Below are positions 36,129 to 46,582 of a DNA stretch of 64,000 nucleotides, one piece after another. The notes below the pieces were generated by a model. That model saw nothing but the letters and a program-made list of their open reading frames with translations. It made no database searches and was not told the DNA's origin. Source of the stretch: Budorcas taxicolor (lineage: Eukaryota > Chordata > Mammalia > Artiodactyla > Bovidae). Every line of letters begins with the position of its first letter. The stretch's first letter is position 1. Location of the stretch: positions 176,259,170 to 176,323,169 of the forward strand of contig NC_068910.1 in assembly GCF_023091745.1 (NCBI RefSeq). The letters are read 5' to 3'. The position numbers and the translations under genes are program-made.

Positions 36129-36308
36129 GAACCACAGGAAATGTGTTATCCTTTAGTGAAACAAGAGCACATCAAGTGGTTCAGCAGAAATCAGAGCAGT
36201 TCATGATTTATAACCAAAAGCAGCTCACGAGGATTTATCCCTCCGCCTACCGCATCGATTCCAGTAACTTCAACCCTCTGCCCTACTGGAACGCAGGTTG
36301 CCAGCTAG
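36129..36308 (+). CDS. PLCH1: PLCH1 exon: Y half-barrel, active-site segment
   Basis: This 180-nt exon (phase 1 on both sides) encodes the most diagnostic part of the Y domain. It carries VLSFSETRAH, in which the Ser aligns with a PIP2-contacting Ser of PLC-delta1, then RIYPSAYRIDSSNF, in which the Arg aligns with the delta1 Arg that binds the 4-phosphate, then PYWNAGCQ. All expected residues are present, so this half of the active site looks intact. The acceptor is GCGTTAG, with an A/C-rich stretch between it and the nearest pyrimidine tract. The donor is GTGTGT and the following intron is only 90 bp. Confidence 0.96.
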
Positions 36309-36398
36309 GTGTGTATACCTCTGGGAGGAGCAGTTCTCCGTGGGTCTGAGTCTAGGCTGCTATGTTACCTAATTCTCTTAAACTTTGAACTTGCACAG

Positions 36399-36506
36399 TG
36401 GCACTGAACTACCAGTCTGAAGGGCGAATGATGCAGTTAAATCGAGCCAAATTCAAGACAAACGGCAACTGCGGCTACGTTCTCAAACCCCAGCAGATGT
36501 GCAAAG
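36399..36506 (+). CDS. PLCH1: PLCH1 exon: end of Y half-barrel
   Basis: This 108-nt exon (phase 1 on both sides) lies between ACTTGCACAG and GTGTGTGT. It encodes VALNYQSEGRMMQLNRAKF followed by NGNCGYVLKPQQMCK. ALNYQ and NGxCGYVLKP are hallmark motifs of the last strands of the PLC barrel. It is separated from the previous exon by a 90-bp intron. A young ruminant L1 lies about 140 bp downstream. Confidence 0.96.
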
Positions 36507-36649
36507 GTGTGTGTTAAATTCATAGTCGTATCTCTGAAAGCAAGAGAGATTTACTGAAGGAGCACTCGGGAAAGCAGAGTGCCTCAGTGTTTTGCAACAT
36601 GATTTTTAAAAATGAGAAAAATTAAGTATTGGAATGTAAATAAAGAACT

Positions 36650-37380
36650 CTTTTTAAAAAATAGTTATTTTTAATCGAAGGTTAATTGCAATATTTTGTT
36701 GGTTTCCACCCATACATCAACATGGATCAGCCATAGGTATATATATGTCCCCTCCCTCCCACCTCCCACCTCATCCCAGCCCTCTAGGATGTCACAGAGC
36801 CCAGGTTTGTGTTCCCTGAGTTATACAGCAAATTCCTGTTGGTTATCCCATTTTACATATGTTAGTGCATATGTTTCCATGATCCTGTTTCTGTTCGTCC
36901 CACCCTCTCCTTCCTGCCCCCTCTACCCTGTCCATAAGTCTGTTTTCTATGTCTGCATCTCCACTGCTGCCATACAAATAGGTTCATCAGTACCATCTTT
37001 CTAGATTCCATGTATATGTGTTAATATACAGTATATTTGTTTTTCTCTTTCTGACTTACTTTACTCTGTATAACAGGCTCTAGGTTCATCCACCTCATTA
37101 GCACTGACTGAAATGTATTCCTTTCTAATGGCTGGAGTAATATTCCACCGTATATATGTACCACATATTCTTTACCCATTCATCTGTCCATGGGCATCTA
37201 GGTTGCTTCCATGTCCTGGCTGTTGTAAATAGTACTGCAGTGAACACTGGGATACATGTGTCTTTTTCAGTTATGGTTTTTTCAGTGTTTATGCCCAGTA
37301 TTGGGTCATATGGTAATTTTATTCCTAGTTTTTTAAAGAATCACCATACTGTCTTCCATAGTGGCTGTATCAACTTGGAA
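36650..37380 (-). mobile_element. Young ruminant L1 3' end in a short PLCH1 intron
   Basis: Reverse L1 like the one at 6893-7690 (CATACATCAACATGGATCAG, GGGTCATATGGTAATTTTATTC). It makes up most of the 1.3-kb intron between the exons ending 36506 and starting 37816. Confidence 0.9.
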
Positions 37381-37445
37381 TGTAAATAACTCTTGTCACC
37401 ACTGTTTAATAATTCGGTAGCCTTCCTTGGTAGGCTGGTGTTTGG

Positions 37446-37647
37446 CCTTCCCCTGTAGCTCAGCTGGTAAGGAATCTGCCAGCAAAGCAGGAGACCCCAG
37501 TTCGATTCTTGGGTCAGGAAGATCCCCTGGAGGAGGGCATGGCTACCAACTCCAGTATTCTTGCCTGAAGAATCCCCATGGACAGAGGAGCCTGGCAGGC
37601 TGCAGTCCATGGGGTTACAAAGAGTCAGACCTGACTGAGTGACTAAA
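37446..37647 (+). mobile_element. Bov-tA SINE
   Basis: Plus copy (CCTTCCCCTGTAGCTCAG to CTGAGTGACTAAACC) about 170 bp upstream of the exon at 37816. A reverse fragment of the same family follows at 37682-37750. Confidence 0.9.
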
Positions 37648-37681
37648 CCACCCATGCAGTATATTTAATTCTTTAAATCCC

Positions 37682-37750
37682 AGGTTCCTCTGTCCCTGGG
37701 TATTCTCCAGGCAAGAATACTGGAGTGGGTTGCCATTCTCTTCTTCAGCA
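37682..37750 (-). mobile_element. Bov-tA fragment next to a splice acceptor
   Basis: About 68 bp of reverse Bov-tA (CCTCTGTCCCTGGGTATTC to CTTCTTCAGC), 65 bp upstream of the exon at 37816. With the copy at 37446-37647 it forms an inverted pair. Confidence 0.75.
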
Positions 37751-37815
37751 TGTGTGAATATGTACGTGTAATTTCCATGCTACCAACCTTAGATTTTAAC
37801 CTCTATTTGTCTTAG

Positions 37816-37940
37816 GTACTTTCAACCCTTTCTCAGGTGATCCACTTCCTGCCAACCCCAAAAAACAGCTCATCCTGAAAGTGATCAGTGGACAACAACT
37901 CCCCAAACCTCCAGATTCCATGTTTGGAGACCGAGGAGAG
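37816..37940 (+). CDS. PLCH1: PLCH1 exon: start of C2 domain
   Basis: This 125-nt exon (phase 1 in, phase 0 out) follows TTTGTCTTAG and ends at GTAAGC. It encodes GTFNPFSGDPLP and then a first C2 beta strand, LILKVISGQQLPKP, followed by DSMFGDRGE. L-x-V-x-I/V-S-G-x-x-L-P is the usual opening of PLC C2 domains, and these loops help Ca2+-dependent membrane docking in the family. The next intron (7.1 kb) holds the nested BovB cluster. Confidence 0.95.
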
Positions 37941-37999
37941 GTAAGCCACGTATGACCAAGTGGTTAGTTATGTGATTATCTTATTGTGTTTACATTTCA

Positions 38000-39035
38000 G
38001 CTGAGGGTGCTGCGGAGGTATGCGTGTGTGTGTTTGTAAATGAGCCCTGACCTCAGCTTCTCATATATTAACTGACTTCCTGGCAGAGTACACACAGTTC
38101 CTTCTGGAATGCAGTTCATCATCTATTTTGGAGGCATGAGTGCAATACAATTCAATTCACAATCCAAGAAGGACACAGGCAATGGTAAATTGAGATGCAA
38201 GGAGCAATTTTGTTATCAATAGAAACATTGAACAAGAGAATGTCTTCCCCTCTCTGCATTTTTCACCTGCTGTGACCCTCATGTCTGCTACACATTGGCC
38301 ACCTGCTCCCTGGTCACAGACCATTCTTCCCTTGCTGCACTTCTGTTGCATGATTTTACAGTGTCTCCCTCTGTGACCACAGCCTTCGCTCTTTCCAGAG
38401 CTGTCATTCCATGATCCCCATTGTACCTGCTCTTGGCCTTCTTGGCCTCTGTTTCCTCTCTGTCAGTCAGCCCCTCCTCTGCTCATGTCCTTCCTCTCAG
38501 GAGTTGTCCATCACTTCAGGCTATCTGCCACTCCCACCTATTAAACTATCCTTTCTGGATCTTGAATGTCAATGGGGAAACCACATAGCTCTGAGTGGTC
38601 CCACCATCAACTCTGTCTCTAATCTCTGCTGAGTTCTGCAGTGCCGTCCCAGCTCCTCCTGATCAGCTCTCCATCACATTTCCCGCAGCAGATAGTGTCA
38701 ACCTCTTCTCTCCTCATACGTGTATTCCCATCACTTTCTCACCTTTAGCAGATGGCTCCATGTCCTGCCTCTTGGGAAGTAGAGCTGCAGGTGGGGCCGT
38801 GTCTTCCCTGTCATCTGTAATGGCTCTGGCCTCGTCTCAGCCACCATCAGCTCTTGGCATTTCTGCTGCAGTAGGTTCTCAGCTCACTGGTCTCCCCGCT
38901 TCCATTCTGTTCTCTCAGCAGCAAGAATAGTTAAGTTGGTAGTATCAGAAAGTTTCTCCTTACTTCTTCTTCTTTCCCTTTTTTTCTTTGTTGTCTGCAG
39001 AAGGGAAGACTCACTTCCTATATTTCCCCTAAGCT
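38000..39035. other. Intron, pyrimidine-rich, unassigned
   Basis: C/T-rich from about 38260 to 38940, with chance frames of 73 and 111 codons. No family recognised; it could be an old LINE or LTR. Confidence 0.4.
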
Positions 39036-39254
39036 TTTTGCTTTGAAAAATTTCAGTCCTTAGAAAAACTGCAGGAATAGCAGAATGAACACTGTATCTT
39101 CAGCATCTAGATTCACCAATTGACTTACTAAATTTTGTTACTTTCACTCTATCTTCCTTTCATTTGTAAATGAGTATATGGTAAATATACATATACAGTT
39201 ATGCACTTGAAAGGGAGACATAAAGCAAACATAACAAAGTTTAATTATATGTGT

Positions 39255-39275
39255 CACACACACACACACACACAC
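39255..39275. repeat. (CA)n microsatellite
   Basis: About 10 CA units in old L1 sequence. Confidence 0.9.
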
Positions 39276-39397
39276 TCATACGTATACCTTTGCTTTTCTT
39301 TGGAGAATTATTTGAGAGCAAGTTAACATCATGACCCCAACCCCTGAATACATCAGCATTTTTCTCTCTCTTTTTAAAATTTAATATAAATAAATAT

Positions 39398-39548
39398 ACT
39401 TATTTTTAATATTTATTTTGCTGTTCCGGGTCTTAGTTATAACCTTTGAGATCTTTAGTTGCAGCATGTGGGATCTAGTTCCCTGCCCAAGGATGGAACC
39501 TTGAATTGGATGCAAGGAATCTTAGCCAATGGATCTCCAGGGAAGTCC
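39398..39548 (-). mobile_element. tRNA-Glu-type SINE (left of a head-to-head pair)
   Basis: Reverse-oriented copy with its head at 39548, facing a plus-oriented copy 31 bp away. Both sit in old L1 sequence. Confidence 0.82.
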
Positions 39549-39579
39549 AGGCATTTCTCTCTTAAAGACAAGAAGATTG

Positions 39580-39745
39580 AGACTTTCCTGGTGGTCGAGT
39601 GGCTAAGACTCCATGCTCTCAGTATAGGAGGGGTCCAGGTTCAACCCCTGGTCAGGGAACTGGATCCCACATGCCACAACTAAAGATCCTGCATGCTGCA
39701 ATGAATACCCAGCACAGCCAAATTAATTCATTAATTAATTTTTAA
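39580..39745 (+). mobile_element. tRNA-Glu-type SINE (right of a head-to-head pair)
   Basis: Plus-oriented copy starting GACTTTCCTGGTGG, with tRNA-like A and B box regions and an ATTAATTAATT tail. Confidence 0.82.
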
Positions 39746-40258
39746 AAAAGAACAAAGTTATCCTATATAACTGCAATCAGTCATTACACTCATGTCATTA
39801 GATATTGGCACAATAATATATTTTTCTGCTATTTTATTTTTTGTTTCTTTTAGACCTTCAGAACAACTTTATCCATCTTTTTAAGATTTTAAAATACAGT
39901 TTTGAAAGATTACTTTCCGTTTACAATTATTGCAAAATATTGGCTGTATTTTCTGTGTTGTAAAGTACATCATTGACCCTATCTTACACCCAGGAGTTTG
40001 TTGGTACAATAATTTTATCTAAGATAATATGTATTCAGTTCTACTCCATTGTCCCAAAATTGTTCTTTTATTATTTTTCTTTTTAGATTCAGAATCCAAA
40101 TAAGAATCACACATTGCTTTTAGTTGTCATTTCTCTTTGGTCTTTTAAAATGTGGAACAGTTTTCCAGTTTTGTTGTCATTATATTGATATTTTTAAATG
40201 TCCAAGCCAGTTGTGTCCATAATGTCCCTCAGTTTGGATTTACCTGATTGTTCATGAT

Positions 40259-40789
40259 TTAGTTCAGTTCAGTCACTCAGTCGTGTCTGACTCTTGGCGA
40301 CCCCATGGACTACAGCATACCAAGCTTCCCTGTCCATCACCAACTTCCAGAGATTATTCAAACTCATGTCCATCAGGGTCTTTTCCAACTCATGTCCATC
40401 AGGTCTTTCGCATCAGGTGGCCAAAATACTGCAGTTTCAGCTTCAGCATCAGTCCTTCCAGTGAATATTCAGGACTGATTTCCTTTAGTATGGACTGGTT
40501 TGACCTCCTTGCAGTCCAAGGGACTCTCAAGAGTCTTCTCCAACACCACAGTGCAACTCTCACACCCATACATGACTATTGGAAAAACCATTGCTTTGAC
40601 TAGATGGACCTTTGTTGGCAAGTAATGTCTCTGCTTTTTAATATGCTGTCTATGTTGGTCATAGCTTTTCTTCCAAGGAGCAAGTGTCTTTCAATTTCAT
40701 GGCTGGAGTCACCATCTGCAGTGATTTTGGAGCCCCCCAAAATAAAGTCTGACGCTGTTTCCACTGTTTGCCCATCTATTTGCCATGAA
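40259..40789 (-). mobile_element. BovB, outer minus-strand copy, 3' portion
   Basis: The copy starts with the BovB 3' end in reverse (TTCAGTTCAGTCACTCAG) and runs to the TTTGCCATGAA site, where a plus-strand BovB interrupts it. The remainder continues at 41673, so the two pieces are one older insertion. A small deletion is visible in the 3' region near 40375-40410. Confidence 0.9.
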
Positions 40790-41672
40790 CCCTGCTTATT
40801 TATGCAGAATACATCATGAGAAATGCTGGGCTGGAAGAAGCACAAGCTCGAATCAAGATTGCCTGGAGAAATATCAATAACCGCAGACAGGCAGATGATA
40901 CAACCTTTATGGCAGAAAGTGAAGAGGAACTAAAAAGTCTCTTGATGAAAGTGAAAGAGAAGAGTGAAAAATTTGGCCTTAAAGGTCAACATTCAGAAAA
41001 CTTAGATAATGGCAACTGGTCCCATCACTTCATGGGAAATAGATGGGGAAACAGTGGAAACAGTGTCAGACTTTATTTTTGGGGGCTCCAAAATCACTGC
41101 AGATGCTGATTGCAGCCATGAAATTAAGAGACACTTACCCCTTGGAAGGAAAGTTATGACCAACCTAGATAGCATATTCAAAAGCAGAGACATTACTTTG
41201 CCAACAAAGGTCCCTCTAGTCAAGGCTATGGCTTTTCCAGTGGTCATGTATGTATGTGAGAGTTGGACTGTGAAGAAAGCTGAGCGCCGAAGAATTGATG
41301 CTTTTGAACTGTGGTGTTGGCGAAGACTCTTGAGAGTCCCTTGGACTGCAAAGATATCCAACCAGTCCATTCAAAAGGAGATCAGTCCTGGGTGTTCTTT
41401 GGGAAGGAATGATGCTAAAGCTGAAACTCCAGTACTTTGACCACCTCATGAGAAGAGTTGACTCATTGGAAAAGACTCTGATGCTGGGAGGGACTGTGGG
41501 CAGGAGGAGAAGGGGACAACAGAGGATGAGATGGCTGGATGGCATCACCGACTTGATGGACATGAGTTTGAGTAAACTCTGGGAGTTGGTGATGGACAGG
41601 CAGGCCTGGCATGCTGCGATTCATGGGGCTGCAAAGAGTTGGACACGACTGAGCAACTGAACTGAACTGAAC
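40790..41672 (+). mobile_element. BovB, inner plus-strand copy nested in another BovB
   Basis: This 5'-truncated copy (about 880 bp) begins in the RT region (CCCTGCTTATTTATGCAG) and ends with the BovB 3' tail GAACTGAACTGAACTGA. It interrupts the minus-strand BovB exactly between CCATGAA and TGATGGGACC, which are adjacent in the uninterrupted element. Reading frames are broken. It is an inverted repeat of the flanking copy. Confidence 0.9.
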
Positions 41673-42970
41673 TGATGGGACCAGATGCCATGATCTTATT
41701 TTTCTGGATGTTGAGCTTTAGGCTAACTTTTTCACTCTCCTCTTTCACTTTCATCAAGAGGCTCTTTAGTTCCTCTTCACTTTCTGCCATAAGGGTGGTG
41801 TCATTTGCATATCTGAGGTTATTGATGTTTCTCCCGGCAATCATGATTCCAGCTTGTTCTTCATCCAGTCCAACATTTCTCATGATGTATTCTGCATAGC
41901 AGTTAAATAAGCAGGGTGACAATATACAGCCTTGACATATTCCTTTTCCTGTTTGGAACCAGTCTGTTGTTCCATGTCCAGTTTTAACTGTTGCTTCCTG
42001 ACCTGCATATAGGTTTCTCAAGAGGCAGGTCAGGTGGTCTGGTATTCCCATCTCTTTCAGAATTTTCCACAGTTTATTGTGATCCACAGAGTCAAAGGCT
42101 TTGGCATAGTCAATAAAGCAGAAGTAGATGGTTTTCTGGAACTCTCTTGCTTTTTTGATGATCCAGCAGATGTTGGCAATTTGATCTCTGGTTCCTCTGC
42201 CTTTTCTAAAATCAGCTTGAACATCTGGAAGTTCATGGTTCACGTATTGCTGAAGCCTGGTTTGGAGAACTTTGAGCATTACTAGCGTGTGAGATGAGTG
42301 CAATTGTGCAGTAGTTTGAGCATTCTTTTGCATTGCCTTTCTTTGGGATTGGAATGAAAACTGCCCTTTTCCAGTCCTGTGGCCACTGCTGAGTTTTCCA
42401 AATTTGCTGGCATATTGGGTGCAGCACTTTGACAGCATCATCTTTCAGGATTTGAAACAGCTCAACTGGAATTCCATCACCTCCACTAGCTTTGTTCGTA
42501 GTGATGTTTCCTAAGGCCCACTTGACTTCACATTCCAGGATGTCTGGCTCTAGATGAGTGATCACACCATCGTGATTATCTGGCTCATGAAGATCTTTTT
42601 TGTACAGTCTTCTGTGTATTCTTGCCACTTCTTAATATCTTCTGCTTCTATTAAGTCCATACCATTTCTGTCCTTTATTGAGTCCATCTTTGCATGAAAT
42701 GTTCCCTTGGTATCTCTAATGTTCTTGAAGATATCTCTAGTCTTCCCCATTCTGTTGTTTTCCTCTATTTCTTTGCATTGGTTGCTGAGGAAGGCTTTCT
42801 TATCTCTTCTTGCTATTCTTTGGAACTCTGCATTCAGATGCTATATCTTTCCTTTTCTCTTTTGCTTTTCGCTTCTCTTCTTTTCACAGCTATTTGTAAG
42901 GCCTCCTCAGACAGCTATTTTGCTTTTCTGCATTTCTTTTTCTTGGGGATGGTCTTGATCCCTGTCTCCT
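41673..42970 (-). mobile_element. BovB, outer minus-strand copy, RT portion
   Basis: This continues the copy at 40259-40789. On the minus strand a 298-residue frame (42441 down to 41545, partly running into the inner copy) covers RT segments including AFDSVDHNKLW and LRYANDTTLMAE. The catalytic Y-A-D-D has become Y-A-N-D. At 42970 the orientation flips. Confidence 0.9.
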
Positions 42971-43023
42971 AATGGAGTAGCCATCATGGTCAACAAGAGA
43001 GTCCAAAATGCAGTACTTGAATG
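42971..43023 (+). mobile_element. Inverted 5' segment of the outer BovB
   Basis: About 53 bp (AATGGAGTAGCCATCATGG to CAGTACTTGAATG) match the plus-strand 5' part of BovB seen at 25400-25440, but they sit at the 5' end of a minus-strand copy. This is the layout expected from a 5' inversion during target-primed reverse transcription (twin priming). Confidence 0.75.
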
Positions 43024-43436
43024 GTCATATTTATTAGCTGCCCCCAAATCCAAGACCTCCAGGGGTACAGTTTTACCATATGGTTCTATTCTAAGGAACA
43101 ACTTCTGTTTGCAAAGAATTAATTCAAGATGTGTAAACTTTAGCTGACATATTTAGTAAACCAAAAATATGTCTATCCACCTGTCTCAAAGTGTTTTTCC
43201 ATCAGACCTCTATCTTCTATTCCTTGACACTCCCCTTCCCAAACCGTGTTCATCTTACCTCCAAAGTCCTAAAACAGTATTTTCCCAGACTTAGTAACTC
43301 CCTCCTTTCTGGGTCCTTTAGGATTTTATTCCTTCATTGCTCCTTATCCAGTACTGGAATGACAAAAGAGAGCTTACAAACGGCCAACAAAGGAAGATTC
43401 CTCCCTCAGAGGACAGGGATGTGGGGGAGGTAAAGG

Positions 43437-43512
43437 TTTTTTTGGCCATACCCGGCCTATGGGATCTTAGTTCCCTGCAGTGGAACCACTGGACCACAAG
43501 AGAATTCCCTCA
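43437..43512 (-). mobile_element. tRNA-Glu-type SINE, internally deleted
   Basis: Short reverse copy (TTTTTTTGGCCATACCCGG to AAGAGAATTCCCT) keeping both ends but missing the middle. Confidence 0.7.
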
Positions 43513-43539
43513 TATTTTTCACCTTTTTAAATACTTTAA

Positions 43540-44870
43540 ACTTTGCATCATAGTACTCAATTGATTTATCTATGTTAAATTGCACAAGTCAAGTGTGGAT
43601 AACTTGATTAATTATTATGTACCCAGATCAAGATAGAACATATCCAGCACTCCCAGAAGACTTCCATATACCTTCCCAGTCAATATCTACTCCTAAGCCT
43701 CCGCTCCTTCCATCAAATACCAGCCTAATCACAATAGATTGATTTAGTCTGTGCTTAAACATTATGTAAATAGACTCTGACATATATCTAAATAGACTCT
43801 TAAATATACATCAGTTCAATTCAGTCACACAGTCGTGTCAAGACTCTTTCTGACCCCATGAACCACAGCACGCCAGGCCTCCCTGTCCATCACCAACTAT
43901 CGGAGTCTACGCAGACCCATGTTCACTGAGTCAGTGAGGCCATCCAACCATCTCATCCTCTGTCATCACCTTCTCCTTCTGCCCTCCGTCTTTCCCAACA
44001 TTAAGGTCTTTTCAAATGAGTCAGCTCTTCGCATGAGGTGGCCAAAATATTGGAATTTCAGCTTCAACATCAGTCCTTCCAATGAACACCCAGGACTGAT
44101 CTCCTTTAGGATGGACTGGTTGGATCTCCTTGCAGTCCAAGGGCCTCTCAAGAGTCTTCTCCAACACCACAGTTCAAAGCATCAATTCTTTGGTGCTCAG
44201 CTTTCTTTATAATCCAACTCTCACATCCATACATGACTACTGGAAAAACCATAGCCTTGACTAGATGGACCTTTGTTGACAAAGTAATGTCTCTGCTTTT
44301 TAATGTGCTGTCTAGTTTGATCATAACTTTCCTTCCAAGGAGTAAGCATTTTAAATTTCATGTCTGCAATCACCATCTGCAGTGATTTTGGAGCCCCCCA
44401 AAATAAAGTCAGCCACTGTTTCCACTGTTTCCCCATCTATTTACCATGAAGTGATGGGACTGGATGTCATGATCTTAGTTTTCTGAATGTTGAGCTTTAG
44501 GCCAACTTTTTCACTCTCCTCTTGCACTTTCATCAAGAGGCTCTTTAGTTCTTTTTCACTTATATATGTAAATATATATATATATCCTTTTATGACTTGT
44601 TCCACATTTTGGTTATGTAGAGAACTTTGTTATCTTTTCATTGTTGTATAATTTTATTAAGTGAATCTTCCACCATTTATCCATCCAACTCATCATGGAG
44701 ATTTAGTTTGTTTCCAGTGTGTGGCTATTATGAATTCACCTGCTCTGAGCATTTTTGCATAGACAGAAGCTCTCATTTTTGTTTGGTACATAACCTCAAC
44801 TAGAGTCATAGATTCACTGGATAAAGTTTGTGTAGCATTAGTAGATATTGGTAAATAACAATGTAATCTT
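43540..44870 (-). mobile_element. Ancient L1 3' end split by BovB
   Basis: Reverse old L1 pieces at 43540-43809 and 44561-44870 (GTTGTATAATTTTATTAAGTG, CCACCATTTATCCATCC), either side of the BovB at 43810-44560. Confidence 0.55.
43810..44560 (-). mobile_element. BovB 3' fragment inserted in an old L1
   Basis: Reverse BovB 3' end to the end of the RT region. Old L1 sequence flanks both sides (43540-43809 and 44561-44870). Confidence 0.87.
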
Positions 44871-45042
44871 TTTTCTTTCATGCCTCATATCTGACTCTCT
44901 TGCACCTGATACAATTTCTCTTTCTTAGTAAGGACCTAAGTGGATTGCTGTTGATATATGACTTTTTGGCTAATATTCTTCAATTAACATATGTGTAGAA
45001 ATATATCAGTGGTAATAACTAATGCTTTTAATCTTTTTATAG

Positions 45043-45127
45043 ATCATTGATCCTTTTGTTGAAGTTGAAATTATTGGATTGCCGGTAGATTGTTCTAAAG
45101 ATCAAACTCGTGTGGTGGATGACAATG
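45043..45127 (+). CDS. PLCH1: PLCH1 exon: C2 domain, second segment
   Basis: This 85-nt exon (phase 0 in, phase 1 out) lies between CTTTTTATAG and GTAAGA. It encodes IIDPFVEVEIIGLPVD, then CSKDQTRVVDDN. D-P-F/Y-V-x-V-x-I is the C2 strand carrying one of the acidic Ca2+-ligand positions. The split Gly codon joins the next exon. Confidence 0.95.
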
Positions 45128-45204
45128 GTAAGATCTCTGTTCACTTTTAATAAAGATGCTTTAGAGGTAGAATTTGCACCGAAAAGGAAAAACGTGTCTG
45201 TGGG

Positions 45205-45300
45205 GGCTTCCCTGGTGGCTCAGACGATAAGGAATCTGCCTGCAATGTGGGAGACCTGGGTTCGATCCCTGCATTGGGAAGACCACCTAGAGAAGGGGTA
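45205..45300 (+). mobile_element. Bov-tA head, truncated
   Basis: Plus-oriented tRNA-like head (GGGGCTTCCCTGGTGGCTC to AGAGAAGGGGTAG), about 78 bp after the donor at 45128. Confidence 0.85.
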
Positions 45301-45324
45301 GAAAGAGAAAGTCTAGAGGTTCAT

Positions 45325-45594
45325 TGGCGAGACTGATGCTGAAGCTGAAACTCCAATACTTTGGCCACCTCGTGCGAAGAGCTGACTCATTGGAAAGACC
45401 CTGATGCTGGGAGGGATTGGGGACAGGAGGAGAAGGGGGTGACAGAAGATGAGATGGCTGGATGGCATCACCGACTCGATGGACATGAGTTTGAGTAAAC
45501 TCTGGGAGTTGGTGATGGACAGGGAGGCCTGGGATGCTGCGATTCATGGGGTCACAAAGAGTTGGACACGACTGAGCGACTAAACTGAACTGAG
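45325..45594 (+). mobile_element. BovB 3' fragment, about 190 bp after a PLCH1 exon
   Basis: Plus-oriented BovB tail (GCTGAAACTCCAATACTTTGG to the GAACTGAGA end) directly after a Bov-tA head at 45205-45300. The two may be a composite or successive insertions. Confidence 0.85.
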
Positions 45595-46124
45595 ACAGGC
45601 TTTCAGAGGAGTTTAAAGAAAGGGATTTGAGCATTCCAGAGTAGCAGAAACTTGTTACTTAGGAAATAACATGCTTAAAGTAAGTAAGGTTCCCATACTG
45701 CATTTTCCTACCTGTGCTCAATGAATTTTTTTAGTCTCAGAAGTAATTGAGATGTCATCACTAAATCAACAAAAAGTGTGTTTTCTCTTGTTCAGGAGGG
45801 ACATCTCAATGATTGTCCATAATTATTTCCTTAAGGCATTAGAGTTAAGTGGTTGATTCCTCCTTGATACATATGTTTAATATCACTAATTTTCAGTTTT
45901 AGAAAAGAAAAACAAACTTATAGAGTACTTGACTTTTTATCTATTTGATTAATTTATCTGAGAGAATTTTGCCAAGAAATAAATGTTTTTGGCTTATAGA
46001 ATTTGAGTGAAATTATATGCTTTTCCTATTTATTTCCAGTACCTATGAAAATATATCATCTTTCTTGTATTAAGGTCTTGCTTCATGAGATGCCACTGGG
46101 AGTCAACAGTGCCTCATCTCACTT

Positions 46125-46225
46125 GGCTTTGTCACTAGTTGTATGACTTTAGGCACATTATTTTCTCTGAATATCTGTTTTCTCAACTATAACATGAGCA
46201 TTATATTTCCTGTGTTAAAAATGAG
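46125..46225 (+). mobile_element. MIR fragment
   Basis: TTGTATGACTTTAGGCACATT followed by a TCTGTTTTCTCAACTATAAC-type MIR core. Confidence 0.6.
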
Positions 46226-46369
46226 CATGGGTACTTGTATATTTTTTTAAGAGTTACATATTTTTGAAAGTCAGTAATATATATTTTTTCATTAATTAGG
46301 GAAAGAACCTCTGCCCTACCACCCTTAGAGGATTGCCATAAGAATTAAATAGGATAGTATATGTACAGT

Positions 46370-46582
46370 GGGTCTTCCTTGGTGGCTTAGCAGTAAAGAA
46401 TCTGCCTGCAATGCAGGAGACACAGGTTCAATCCCTGGGTTGGGAAGATCCCCTGGAGAAGGAGATGGCAACTACTCCAGTATTCTTGTCTGGGAAATCC
46501 CATGGACAGAGGAGCCTGTGGGCTACAGTCTACAGGGTCACGAAAGAGTTGGACACAACTGAAAAATTAAACAGTGACAACA
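46370..46582 (+). mobile_element. Bov-tA SINE
   Basis: Plus copy (GGGTCTTCCTTGGTGGC to GACACAACTGAAAAATTAAAC) inserted at the end of a MIR-like stretch (46310-46368). Confidence 0.9.

Larger units (their letters stand above)
39040..40240 (-). mobile_element. Ancient L1ME-like 3' end with SINE insertions
   Basis: Old L1-type tail (AATAGCAGAATGAACACTGTATC at the left, TTTTAGTTGTCATTTCTC and CTTTAAAATGTGG at the right), interrupted by two tRNA SINEs and an (AC)n run at 39255-39275. Confidence 0.55.

Noticed and set aside
38595..38930. 111-codon Ser/Pro-rich + frame in the intron after 37940
   Set aside because: Pyrimidine-rich composition explains the open frame; no splice context joining it to PLCH1 and no similarity recognised.
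39398..39745. tRNA gene candidates in SINE heads
   Set aside because: The tRNA-like A and B boxes belong to SINEs; no complete cloverleaf with acceptor stem is present.
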